Translations under genes and position numbers: made by a program
Assembly (NCBI RefSeq): GCF_964204645.1
Contig: NC_134026.1
Coordinates: 8,071,450-8,135,449, forward strand
Source of the DNA: Tubulanus polymorphus
Lineage: Eukaryota > Nemertea > Palaeonemertea > Tubulaniformes > Tubulanidae
Length of the DNA stretch: 64,000 bases
Reading direction: 5' to 3'
Shown: positions 34,421 through 43,080 of the stretch, piece after piece
Layout: each line of letters starts with the position of its first letter
How positions within the stretch are numbered: position 1 is the first letter of the stretch
The notes under the pieces: model-generated
What the model was told of the DNA's origin: nothing
The model's database searches: none
The model's input: only the letters and a program-made list of their open reading frames with translations

Positions 34421-34843
34421 ATGGCTTCTGCAATTATAACTATTATAGGATCGGCAATTGTTAACGCTTTAGCATTTACTGGTGGTGGTTATTTATTTAA
34501 ACATATTGATAAAAATAGTTCATTAGGAGAACAAAGAAGACATAACTTAGCGTTAGAGAAATACAATAAAGCTGCAGAAGAATATAGAGAAAAGAGGCAA
34601 AACTATATGGATTACATCAATAAAGAATTATATGATCAGAAGATTTCACATAGAGATTTTCAATCAGTTGATGATGCAATGAGTTTATATAACGCAGTAA
34701 CAAATAAAGAAAAATTACATCTATACAAACCTAAATTATCAGATTATTATACCCCAAGTAAAGAACAACAGAAATATGAAATAATATGGATTTTAGGTGG
34801 AACTGTTATTGTTATATTTGTTGCTTATAAGTTTACTAATTAG
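34421..34843 (+). CDS. Membrane protein with N- and C-terminal hydrophobic segments
   Basis: 140 residues. There is an N-terminal hydrophobic, glycine-rich segment (SAIVNALAFTGGGYLF, about 10-25). A charged helical middle (EKYNKAAEEYREKRQNYMD) follows, then a motif LSDYYTPSKEQQKYE, then a C-terminal transmembrane helix (about 120-138). The 'A-GGG-L' N terminus and 'LSDFY-PS' motif are shared with proteins of other invertebrate Polintons as I recall them. TAAATG start behind TTTTTTT. Likely a minor structural membrane protein. Confidence 0.65.
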   Translation: MASAIITIIGSAIVNALAFTGGGYLFKHIDKNSSLGEQRRHNLALEKYNKAAEEYREKRQNYMDYINKELYDQKISHRDFQSVDDAMSLYNAVTNKEKLHLYKPKLSDYYTPSKEQQKYEIIWILGGTVIVIFVAYKFTN

Positions 34844-34862
34844 TAATTTTTATTCTAAATAA

Positions 34863-35295
34863 ATGGAAGATAAAGTTGATAGTATTGATATTATTCCTCA
34901 TGATATAAATAAAACTAAATTAAACATATTTAGAAAAACAAATATTAGAATTTGAAAGTGACTTAAAGATAAAAAAGAAAAAATATTTAAAAAGTAAAAT
35001 TATATATTATTTGATTATAAGTGGTTCGGTTACAATTAGTTCTGTAATAACATTTTTAGCAATATTCAGTCCATTAACACCTTTAGCTATATCAATTGGT
35101 GTATTAGGATTAAGTTCAAGTGTTTTAACTGGTATAAGTTCAAAATTAAATATAAAAAGTAATAAAGAAAAAATTAAAACTAATATAAAAGAAATTAATA
35201 AATTAAAGAACACACTAGATTATATAATAAGTTTAAATGGTCATATAACAGTTGAAGAACAAGATAAATTATTAAAAGAATTAATAAATTATTAA
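34863..35295 (+). pseudogene. Small two-TM membrane protein gene with a 1-nt frameshift
   Basis: The ATG at 34863 has the standard TAAATG context, but its frame stops after 30 codons at 34953-34955. The second frame is open from 34924 to 35295. It encodes a basic helical stretch, two hydrophobic segments (ITFLAIFSPLTPLAISIGVLG) and a charged tail. The two frames overlap at about 34924-34950, so one base was probably gained or lost there. The open second part has no ATG of its own near its start. The encoded type is a membrane protein of unknown role. Confidence 0.6.
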
Positions 35296-35312
35296 TTTTT
35301 TTAATTATATAA

Positions 35313-36701
35313 ATGGTAGATAGTTTTCCAAAAGCTTTCCGATATAATAAATCAATTAAATATAATATTCCAGCAATAGATTTTAATAAAGATATTACAT
35401 ATAGAAATGAAGTTTTAGATTCATTAATTGATTTATATATTTATGTTACTGAAACTAATAATTTTAATGCAAAGATGGAAAATATATTTCATGTATATTT
35501 AATTAATTTTAAAAAATTGAAAGATGAAAAACAATGGTTATTAAAATCTAATATGAAGTATTGGCAGAATCAATTAAATTTTGCTGTTTATTGTGCAACA
35601 ACAGGATGTGGAATTAGTTGGAATGATCATTTGAATAATTCTAAATATAAATTAATTCAAAGTTTATTTAGATTTCATACATACTTTCAAATCAGAATAA
35701 TATTAAATGAATTAGAGTGCGCTTTACCAGGATCTAGATATTTTAAAGAATTAGATAATAATATTAATTTATCAAAGTTTTATAAAATTATCAATGAATT
35801 TAATATAGATATAAATAATTCTGATTTTAGAACAAAAATTGGAACAATAAGATCACTTCCTTGCCCTAAAAAGATTGCAGAATATTGTGCACTTCCCATA
35901 CCATCTAATAGTTTTTATAATATCTATAATAATAAATTAGGTTATGGTAAAATAGAAACAAAGGATTTAGAAACATTAAATTTCAATAAATTACCGAAAT
36001 TTTATGATCATTTAAAACAAGAAAACAATAATGGTTGGGTATATTTTATTTTAGAGAATAGTGAAGGTTTTACTAAATCAGGTATAGAAAGAATAAATCA
36101 ATCTATTAGAACTTATTTGATATGTATTTTAGGTGCGCAAGTTGAAACAAGATCACCGATAATTGGAAATTTGAATACATCATTCGATACACAAAAACAA
36201 TTTAAAGTTTTATTTGAAGATTCAATTCATAATGATAAAAATAGATCGATTCCAGAAAACATTATAAGATATCAAAATTATTTAGATAAATCTCATGTAA
36301 GACTTAATTATTGTATAGGCCCTAATCTATTTATTATTTCTAATGATTTAGTATTGAAGATGGGAAATATAATTGGTTATAATAATCTAATTAAAACTGC
36401 AACAATAAATAATTCATTTGGGTTAAATGATATAAATAAAAAGATTATTACTGCTCCAAAATTAATGGAAGGTGAAAAAAATAAAAAAAACATTCAATCA
36501 ACAGAAACTAAAACTAAGAATATTAAATTGGTTAATGATTCCAAAATAAAAGATTACAATACATCAGAAAATAATAGAACTGATAAAATTCAACATGATA
36601 TAATTAAACTAAATGATGATAATAAATCCCATGAAAATACTAAATTAGCTATAACTTGTATAGGAATTTTAATCGGAGGAATATTATATTTTAAATTTTA
36701 A
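35313..36701 (+). CDS. Conserved 462-aa Polinton protein of unknown function, C-terminal anchor
   Basis: 462 residues. The front two-thirds has a compact look with motifs KSNMKYWQNQLNFAVYCATT, GCGISWNDHL and ALPGSRYF. A Lys/Asn-rich linker follows at about 385-440, then one C-terminal hydrophobic helix (LAITCIGILIGGILYF, about 444-459). Proteins with 'WLL-S-MKYW-NQLNFAVYCATTGCG' recur in my memory of cnidarian and lophotrochozoan Polintons, without a known function. The CATTGC cysteines do not sit in an adenain-like His-Glu-Cys arrangement that I can see. It lies between small membrane proteins and capsid genes, so a virion or assembly role is likely. Confidence 0.7.
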   Translation: MVDSFPKAFRYNKSIKYNIPAIDFNKDITYRNEVLDSLIDLYIYVTETNNFNAKMENIFHVYLINFKKLKDEKQWLLKSNMKYWQNQLNFAVYCATTGCGISWNDHLNNSKYKLIQSLFRFHTYFQIRIILNELECALPGSRYFKELDNNINLSKFYKIINEFNIDINNSDFRTKIGTIRSLPCPKKIAEYCALPIPSNSFYNIYNNKLGYGKIETKDLETLNFNKLPKFYDHLKQENNNGWVYFILENSEGFTKSGIERINQSIRTYLICILGAQVETRSPIIGNLNTSFDTQKQFKVLFEDSIHNDKNRSIPENIIRYQNYLDKSHVRLNYCIGPNLFIISNDLVLKMGNIIGYNNLIKTATINNSFGLNDINKKIITAPKLMEGEKNKKNIQSTETKTKNIKLVNDSKIKDYNTSENNRTDKIQHDIIKLNDDNKSHENTKLAITCIGILIGGILYFKF

Positions 36702-36717
36702 TTTTTTTATTATGTAA

Positions 36718-38181
36718 ATGGATGTAGAAGGTGGAGAAGATTATGAAATGGGAGAAATGGGAAATAATAATGAAGGATATATTGATGATGAACCACAACC
36801 CGATTTTAATGAAACTAATATTGATAATGATGATGAATCAGCATATAATTCTAATTTAGCAGATAGTGGTTCTAAAGGTCAATCAACAGATGAATTTGAT
36901 AGAAGAACTAGATCGAGAATAAATCCTGAAAATGAAAATCCAGATTTAGTAAAACAAAATTTAGAATATAATGAATATATTTATAATTTCAAACCTATAT
37001 TTGAAAAATCTGGATATAATATCAATACCAGAGGCGCTAGACTTTTAGTACAAGAATTAAAGTTTTTAGATGGTGAATATTATTATCGTTTGAAAGATGA
37101 TTATTATATTGATATCTCTTATAAAAAACAAGAAAAAATATTAGCAGAATCAACTTTGCTTAAGTTAGACCTATCTAGAATTAAAAGAATAAGAAATAGT
37201 AATGAACCAGAAGATGTAACACAAGAAGAAATTATTAAAAATGAAAGAGTATTTAAACAAAGAATTAATGAATTATTTGAAACAATCGATAATAATTTAG
37301 AAACAGAAACAACTTCTGAACAGAATATAACTTCCAAAACTAGTAAACTTAAATCAGATAAAGTTCCAATTGAAAAACTTTTACCGAATGGGTTACTTGA
37401 TGCAACAGATCAAGAATTAGAAGATTTAGATATATTTTCTGATAAAGCAATTAGAGAAATTATTAGTATAAGACTTGCATCTGATAAAATTGCGCATGAT
37501 AAAAGTATAAGAGATTTTAAGATTAGAACTTTAGAAAAAGAATTAACTGATAAAAATAAAGAAATAGAACAACTAAAATTAGATAGAGATAATAAAGTTA
37601 TTGAAGAAATTGAATTTAAAAAAAGAAATGCATATTTAGAAAAAGAAAAAGATGATTTAGAATATAACATAGAATTACAAAAAGAAGAAATTAAATTATT
37701 ATTAAAATCATATGATTATAATATAAATAGATTAAAAGTTATTTTTAAAGATTTGTTGATTAAACCAAATTCTGAAATATCATTAAAAGACAGAATAAAG
37801 TTGTTATTTAAATTAGAAGGAATAACAATTCTTTCAATTCTAACAGCTGTAACTATGTTATTTACAACAATTGGTTTAGCAATATCAAATGCTTTGAAAT
37901 CTACTCCTACTCCCAATAAACCAGATAAACCTCCAGGTAATAATTCTATACAAGATAAAGTTAAAGATGGTTTAAAGAAATTAGCAAAATATTTATGGGA
38001 ACTATCAAAGAAATCTGCTGCAGCATTGCCAGGAGTTATTGCTTCAATTGTTGGTTTTATATTGAAATCTGCAGGAAACATTATTAACTTTGCTGCTGAA
38101 CATATTATTTTATTTTTAATTACAGTTGTAAGTGCTATTATTTTTGGTTTAGTAAATATGATATCAAAAAATATCAAGTAA
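36718..38181 (+). CDS. 487-aa coiled-coil protein with three C-terminal membrane segments
   Basis: The acidic N terminus (about 1-70) precedes a helical domain and a strong coiled coil at about 240-350 (heptads such as EKELTDKNKEIEQLKLDRD). Hydrophobic segments lie at about 364-388 (ILSILTAVTMLFTTIGLAI), 435-460 and 462-482. A Pro-rich turn (STPTPNKPDKPPG) lies between the first and the second. No enzyme motif is seen. It sits directly before the major capsid gene with the usual T-run and TAAATG. Large coiled-coil membrane proteins occupy this slot in related elements. Scaffold or membrane-to-capsid tether is an inference. Confidence 0.65.
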   Translation: MDVEGGEDYEMGEMGNNNEGYIDDEPQPDFNETNIDNDDESAYNSNLADSGSKGQSTDEFDRRTRSRINPENENPDLVKQNLEYNEYIYNFKPIFEKSGYNINTRGARLLVQELKFLDGEYYYRLKDDYYIDISYKKQEKILAESTLLKLDLSRIKRIRNSNEPEDVTQEEIIKNERVFKQRINELFETIDNNLETETTSEQNITSKTSKLKSDKVPIEKLLPNGLLDATDQELEDLDIFSDKAIREIISIRLASDKIAHDKSIRDFKIRTLEKELTDKNKEIEQLKLDRDNKVIEEIEFKKRNAYLEKEKDDLEYNIELQKEEIKLLLKSYDYNINRLKVIFKDLLIKPNSEISLKDRIKLLFKLEGITILSILTAVTMLFTTIGLAISNALKSTPTPNKPDKPPGNNSIQDKVKDGLKKLAKYLWELSKKSAAALPGVIASIVGFILKSAGNIINFAAEHIILFLITVVSAIIFGLVNMISKNIK

Positions 38182-38229
38182 ACCATGATATCAAAAAATA
38201 TCAAGTAAACCATGATATCAAAAAATAAA
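38155..38229. repeat. Three tandem 23-24 bp direct repeats
   Basis: ATGATATCAAAAAATATCAA with a GTAAACC linker occurs three times across the end of the 487-aa gene. The first copy encodes its last codons and stop. A small slippage duplication in the intergene before the capsid gene is the simplest reading. Confidence 0.9.
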
Positions 38230-38235
38230 TAATTA

Positions 38236-38257
38236 ATTTTTTTTTGTTAAATAAATG
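38236..38257 (+). promoter_or_regulatory. T-run/TAAATG start module (best example, major capsid gene)
   Basis: A run of nine T, then GTTAAA, then TAAATG containing the start codon. The same layout (TAA, T5-T7, about 8-10 nt, TAAATG) precedes the genes at 33815, 34175, 34421, 34863, 35313 and 36718. A variant with an A-rich stretch and GTATAATAAATG or similar precedes 32684, 33043, 39535 and, on the minus strand, 44659. The minus-strand starts at 43681, 43080 and 41600 also read TAAATG. Poxvirus late promoters have a T-rich element and TAAAT(G); the functional parallel is inference. Confidence 0.6.
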
Positions 38258-39502
38258 AGTGGGAGTTATATAAGTCCTTCCAAGATTTCTAGAATATCTA
38301 ATGCTATTAAAGCAGAAAGATCACATCATATAATTACTCATAACCCTTCAAATATTAATCCCGATGAAACTTTATACGTTAGAATTCCTAGATTAACACA
38401 AAATACTTTTTACGTTCCAAATAGTATTTATTTATCAGCCGATATAACAGTAGCCGGTAATAATAATAATTATGTTGTTGATAATGTTGGGAGATATTTG
38501 ATTAAAAAGTTAACAATAAAGATTGGTCCAGAAACAGTTTTCTCATTAGATGATTATAATTTATTTATGCATTATAAAGATTTATGGTTAACTAAAGAAA
38601 ATAGAAATAATATGATATTTCAAGGAATTCAATCAGAAAACCAAAATAAATTAAGATCAGAAGCTAATAGCGCAATATTAACAAATGATGTAGATAAATT
38701 GATAAAAAGTATATATGGAAGCAAATATAAAATTCCATTAGACTTTGAATTGATAAATAATAATGCACCTTTATATAAATACGCAATTCAAGAAGATATT
38801 ATATTTGAGATAACATTTGCTCCTGTAAATGAAATTGTATTATCTAGCGTTGTTAAAGATATGAGTTATAAATTATCGAATATATGTTTAGAATATGATA
38901 CAGTAACTGATGAAAATATTTCAAGTATAATTCAAACTAAATATAATCAAGGGTTTTCATTATTATATGATTATATTGATAAATTTAAAACTGTAACTAT
39001 TAATGCAAATGATGAAATAATTAATGAGAATATTAACTTCCCTAGAAGATCTATTAAAGGTATATTAATATTTTTTACCATTGGAACGTATACTAATGGC
39101 GCAATAAATGTTGATAATTATTATAATCCTGAAATAACAAAAGTAGAAATAACTATCAAAGGAATAGCGAATAAAATATTTTGTCAAGGAATGAGAATGA
39201 TTGATCAATGGGTAGAAATTAAAAAACATTTTATGAATGAAAAAATAAAATCATTTGAAAATTGTAATATTAATCAAATTGATTATTATACCGGTAATAA
39301 ATATGCATTATGGTTAGATTTTAGAACAACTGAAGATAACTTATTACATGGTTCTGGGAAAAAATTACAAAATACAAAAGATGGAATACAATTATTCATG
39401 ACAAAGAAAAAGGGAATCAAAAATTTTAAAATGCACATTTATATTATATCTGACGCGCAATTAAATATTGTAAATTCACAATTAGATAGTGTTATGTATT
39501 AG
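38255..39502 (+). CDS. Major capsid protein (double jelly roll)
   Basis: 415 residues and intact. An N-terminal lead is followed by beta-rich sequence with the family blocks VDNVGRYLIKKLTIKIG, YNLFMHYKDLWL, and near the C terminus KYALWLDFRTTEDNLLHGSG with IQLFMTKKKG. These positions match the pattern of Polinton major capsid proteins as I know them. It should assemble trimeric pseudo-hexameric capsomers of an icosahedral particle. It is preceded by the clearest promoter-like module and neighbours the membrane-protein cluster. It is somewhat short against many viral double-jelly-roll proteins but normal for this element group. Confidence 0.85.
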   Translation: MSGSYISPSKISRISNAIKAERSHHIITHNPSNINPDETLYVRIPRLTQNTFYVPNSIYLSADITVAGNNNNYVVDNVGRYLIKKLTIKIGPETVFSLDDYNLFMHYKDLWLTKENRNNMIFQGIQSENQNKLRSEANSAILTNDVDKLIKSIYGSKYKIPLDFELINNNAPLYKYAIQEDIIFEITFAPVNEIVLSSVVKDMSYKLSNICLEYDTVTDENISSIIQTKYNQGFSLLYDYIDKFKTVTINANDEIINENINFPRRSIKGILIFFTIGTYTNGAINVDNYYNPEITKVEITIKGIANKIFCQGMRMIDQWVEIKKHFMNEKIKSFENCNINQIDYYTGNKYALWLDFRTTEDNLLHGSGKKLQNTKDGIQLFMTKKKGIKNFKMHIYIISDAQLNIVNSQLDSVMY

Positions 39503-39534
39503 AATTTTAACTTTAATAAAAATGTATATAATAA

Positions 39535-40589
39535 ATGGAAGGTGGAATATATGAAATACAATCTCCAAGTGAAATGATATCAGATATATATTATATATTA
39601 CCTTATGATGAATACAGTAAGTATTTTGGAGATTACTTTAATCAATTAAAATATAGAATAAGTAAAATAGATAAGAATATTGAAACAAAAATAGAAGATA
39701 ATATTGAACCTAAAATAGAAGATAATATTGAACCTAAAATAGAAGATAAGAATGATATTGAATCTAAAATAGAAGATAATGTTATACCTTCTACATCGAA
39801 TGATGATAAGATTGAAACAAAAATAGAATATAATATTGAACCTAAAATAGAAAAATCAAATTTCAACCAAAAGATAACATCAGATGTATGTATTGTGAAG
39901 AAGATTTTGATAATTATAATGATTATTTATTACACATCAAAAAAGATGAACATATTTTACAATTAGTAAAAACATATGCCAATATATATAAAGATAAATG
40001 CAAAGAGGAGCAGAATTATTGTGCCTTCTGTAATGAATGTATAACAAAGGCTAATTGGGCAAAACATTATAAATTAAAAACAAAAGGTGGAAATGATTCA
40101 GCCCATGCAATACAAGTATTTAAATCTTGGTGTGAAAAATGTAAAGAATATGTAATATATGATAAACAATTGAATCATAAATACTCAATTAAACATATTG
40201 GTACAGATAATGTAATAGAAAATCCAACAGTTATAAATCCAAAATTTAATAATAAGAATATATTAGATTATCGGAGGTATAGAAAAACATTTATAGATTA
40301 TTTATTGAGTAATGATATAGTTACCATATTGAAAAAGTTAGATAACTTTAAACCAAATGTTACTTATGCAATGAACTTATTTGAACTTAAATATGATGAT
40401 TTTAGAGAATTTTTAAATAAACATCCATCTAAAACTGAAATCGAAAATTATATTCCAAAAATATTTTCAAGAAAAACATTCAATAAATATAAACTCGAGA
40501 ATCATTTAGGACCTATACCAATGAAAATGCAAAGGAATTTATGGTTAGAATACAATAAGCTTAAAGAAAAATATGAAAATGAAAATTAA
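39535..40589 (+). pseudogene. Zinc-finger protein gene split by a frame change near 39846-39890
   Basis: The first frame starts at TAAATG 39535. It encodes a leading domain (MEGGIYEIQSPSEMISDIYY) and an acidic tandem repeat (NIEPKIED, four to six times), and runs to 39966. A second frame, open from 39846 and ending at 40589, holds the zinc-binding sequence RCMYCEEDF with paired His, then CAFCNECITKANWAKHYK and a CEKCKEYV motif. The first Cys of the CxxC pair lies upstream of any ATG in the second frame. The natural protein is therefore probably one chain interrupted by a 1-nt shift; an intended frameshift is the alternative. If translated separately, the second frame starts at 39888. Nucleic-acid binding is likely; role unknown. 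Confidence 0.6.
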
Positions 40590-40591
40590 AA

Positions 40592-40975
40592 AGATTATAG
40601 AATTCACTGTATATTGATGGATGAATGGATGAGTTGGAAGAGTTGGATGAGTTGGATGAGTGGAAGAGTGGATGAGTATAATAATATATATATTTTACTT
40701 TTTAACACATAAATTGGAAGAATAGTATGAGTATAAATATAATATTTTTATTCTTTATTAAATTTAACATAATATATATATATTATTAAAATAATATTTA
40801 AATATAGTATAAAATTGATAAAATAACTTCAAATCAAACTCTTACTGTTTTAAAAATAAAAAACATATGTAAATTATATATTATTACACTCATCCATTCA
40901 TCCACTCATCCAATTCATCCAATTCATCCAATTCATCCACTCATCCATTAGTATACAGTGAATTCTATAATATTT
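40592..40975. repeat. Inverted repeat with hexamer-like arrays at the convergence of the two gene blocks
   Basis: The left arm reads TATAGAATTCACTGTATA followed by GGATGAGTTGG/GGATGAGTGG units. The right arm carries the complement (CATCCAATTCATCCACTCA and TATACAGTGAATTCTATA). Arms are about 100 bp each and enclose about 160 bp of very AT-rich DNA. It sits exactly between the stop codons of the rightward and leftward blocks, so each transcript would end in one arm. Confidence 0.85.
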
Positions 40976-40987
40976 TGAATTAGGATT

Positions 40988-41600
40988 TTATTTTATAAAT
41001 TTATATTCATATGGAAATTGTAATCTCATAAGTAATTTGGAACCTTTATTATTCTTTAATTTATTCATATATTCATCATGTAATTCAGTAGGTATAATTT
41101 GATTTTCTTCCAATGATTGTTGCATAGATTTTTTATCTTTGTTATAAAATAAAACTAGAAATTATATTCTCCCTAAAGTCTTTCACAATTGAATTATATT
41201 TCTGATTTAAAACCCATGTTGTTATCCCAAAATGTCTACCAGAGAAAGCTAAATAACATAACTCACTTTCTCTAACTTTTGAATCATGTAAATTTGCGCA
41301 ATCATCAATAATAAATAATGTATTAGATCCTTTATAAATATCTATTGCAATTTTTATACAATTATCTAAATTATCTTTCACTGTTTTAGAATTTAATATA
41401 ATAAACTTTTTATCTTTAAAAACTATATCTCTATTATACGTTTCATTCATTTCATAAGTTGGGCAGAATAATATTATATTATCAAAATGATTTTTATAAA
41501 TAGTTTCTAATAAATATAATATGAAGTGTGTTTTACCACAATTTGTAACTCCAGTAACTAACATATTATGTGGTTCAAATATAAATAAATCTTTATTCAT
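40988..41600 (-). pseudogene. DNA-packaging ATPase (A32/FtsK-HerA type) with a frameshift near 41150
   Basis: The frame from 41600 encodes Walker A GVTNCGKTHF (about residues 16-25) and Walker B TLFIIDD (about 97-103), with a sensor-like NQKYN further on. It hits a stop at 41142 after 152 residues. A second minus-strand frame is open through the same point and continues to 40988. It encodes about 50 more residues of the family's C-terminal type (helical, ending YEYKFIK). A single-base indel between about 41142 and 41165 is the likely break. The motor should load the genome into the capsid. All catalytic motifs are upstream of the break. The start is TAAATG and overlaps the chromodomain end by a few bases. 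Confidence 0.8.
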
Positions 41601-42681
41601 TTATTCTTTTAATTTTACTAGATAAAATCCATTCATTGAATTTATCATCATATCCTTTATATTTCACCAAAGAATACTTTTTTCCTTTAAGAGTTTTAGT
41701 TTTCAATACTTTTTCTATTTTGTATTCTATTTCATCTGGATTTGGTACAAGTGATAATTCTTGTTCATAGAAATAACCTAAGATTTATTCATCTTTTAGA
41801 TCTTCTAGTTTATAAACAAATGGTTTAGTTAATATTATCTTTTTAATTTTAAATATTTCTTCAGTAAAATTAGGGGTATAACCTTTATAAAATGTTTTTC
41901 GATATTTAGAAATTCTAACATGTTGTCCTATTTTAAATTTAGGTTCTCCAAAATCATGTGTAACAAATGCTCCATATAAATTATTCCAAACTATTTCTGA
42001 ATTTTCTTCTTTTCTAGCTTGTATAGGTTTCATATTTATAGAACTATGTTTAGAATTATTATAACCTTTAACTAAATCATCTAACACATCGATATATTTA
42101 TATGTTTCATTAGCGGTGAAATATTTCCACATTCTAGTTTTCAATGTTTTATTAAATCTTTCTATAACGGATGCTTTTTTATCTGAATGTGTTGAAAAAT
42201 ATTCTACATCGTTATCAGATAATAGTTTTTTGAAATGTTTGTTATAAAATTCTTTACCTTCATCAAATTGTATTTTATCTGGGATAGCTTCTTTAAATAT
42301 TAATTTGAAAGAATTTGTAACTTCTATACCAGTTTTATTTTTAATCGGGATACTCCATGCGTATCTACTGAATATATCTATAACATTTAGTATCCAAAAA
42401 TATCCTTTGTTATATTCTTCTAAGTTTTTCATGTCAATTAAATCAGCTTGCCATTGTTGGTCAATATATGAAACCATAACTTTTCTTGTTAAATATTTTT
42501 TATCCATCTTTTTATGAATTTGATATGTGGGTTGATTTTGTAACCATGATTTTAATTCACTATATTTTATATTGCTATTATCAGATTTAATTTTATCCCA
42601 TAATTCTGAAACGTTAGAATATGATACTTCACTTTCTGGGTTATAATATAACTCTCTTAAATATTGTTCTTTTTTCATCAT
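41593..42681 (-). pseudogene. DDE integrase with chromodomain, interrupted by an in-frame stop at 41785-41787
   Basis: Retroviral-type integrase core: D80 (QWQADLIDM), D140 (IQFDEGKEF) and E174 (SVIERFNKTL), with D-D spacing of 60 and D-E of 34. An SH3-like region with GQHVRISKYRKTF and FTEEIFKIKK follows. The main frame stops after 298 residues (TAA at 41785). The very same frame continues open for 64 codons to 41593. That stretch encodes FYEQEL and then a chromodomain (IEYKIEKVLKTK, KYSLVKYKGY, NEWI). Integrases of this Polinton type normally carry that C-terminal chromodomain, so the stop is a nonsense change. The core could still act without it, but the chromodomain probably guides target choice. 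The start context is not TAAATG, unlike most neighbours. Confidence 0.88.
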
Positions 42682-42684
42682 ATT

Positions 42685-43080
42685 TTAATCCATTAATAAT
42701 AATTTAGATTTAGTTTCAATGACTTTATGATTTGACTTATTTTCGGGTATGATAGGTTTATTGTCATTGGAATCATCTTTATCATCAGATTTGAATTTTG
42801 ATTTATATATTACACCAGATAATATAATAACTGTTACTAATCCAATTGTAATATATAATTTATAATTACTTCCAACATTAGAAGAATTAGATGGATTATT
42901 ATTTGAATCAATACCACCGTGTGGGTGCCGTACGACACCATCAGATAAAGTCTGTGATTCATTTATATCAGTTAATTTCTTTTTCTTAGCTTTTTTTAAT
43001 TCTGATGATCTTTTACCTAATTCTCTTGCCCATTTAATTTGTTTCTCGGATGTAGGCTTCTTCTTAACTCCATCACTCAT
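42685..43080 (-). CDS. Single-pass membrane protein with basic N terminus
   Basis: 131 residues: a strongly basic start (KQIKWARELGKRSSELKKAKKKK), a Ser/Asn-rich linker, one transmembrane helix (LYITIGLVTVIILSGVIY, about 74-91) and an acidic tail. It starts at TAAATG and overlaps the end of the upstream 202-aa gene by 8 bp. There is no recognised domain. It resembles minor virion membrane proteins of the group in layout only. Confidence 0.55.
   Translation of the reverse strand: MSDGVKKKPTSEKQIKWARELGKRSSELKKAKKKKLTDINESQTLSDGVVRHPHGGIDSNNNPSNSSNVGSNYKLYITIGLVTVIILSGVIYKSKFKSDDKDDSNDNKPIIPENKSNHKVIETKSKLLLMD

Noticed and set aside
35313-36701. 462-aa protein as the missing cysteine protease
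   Set aside because: No His-Asp/Glu-Gln-Cys order of an adenain-like protease could be traced around its cysteines.
37119-38213. Minus-strand hydrophobic frames under the 487-aa gene
   Set aside because: Complement of AT-rich Lys/Glu/Asn codons gives Leu/Ser/Phe-rich shadow frames; the plus-strand frame has the start module and coherent domains.
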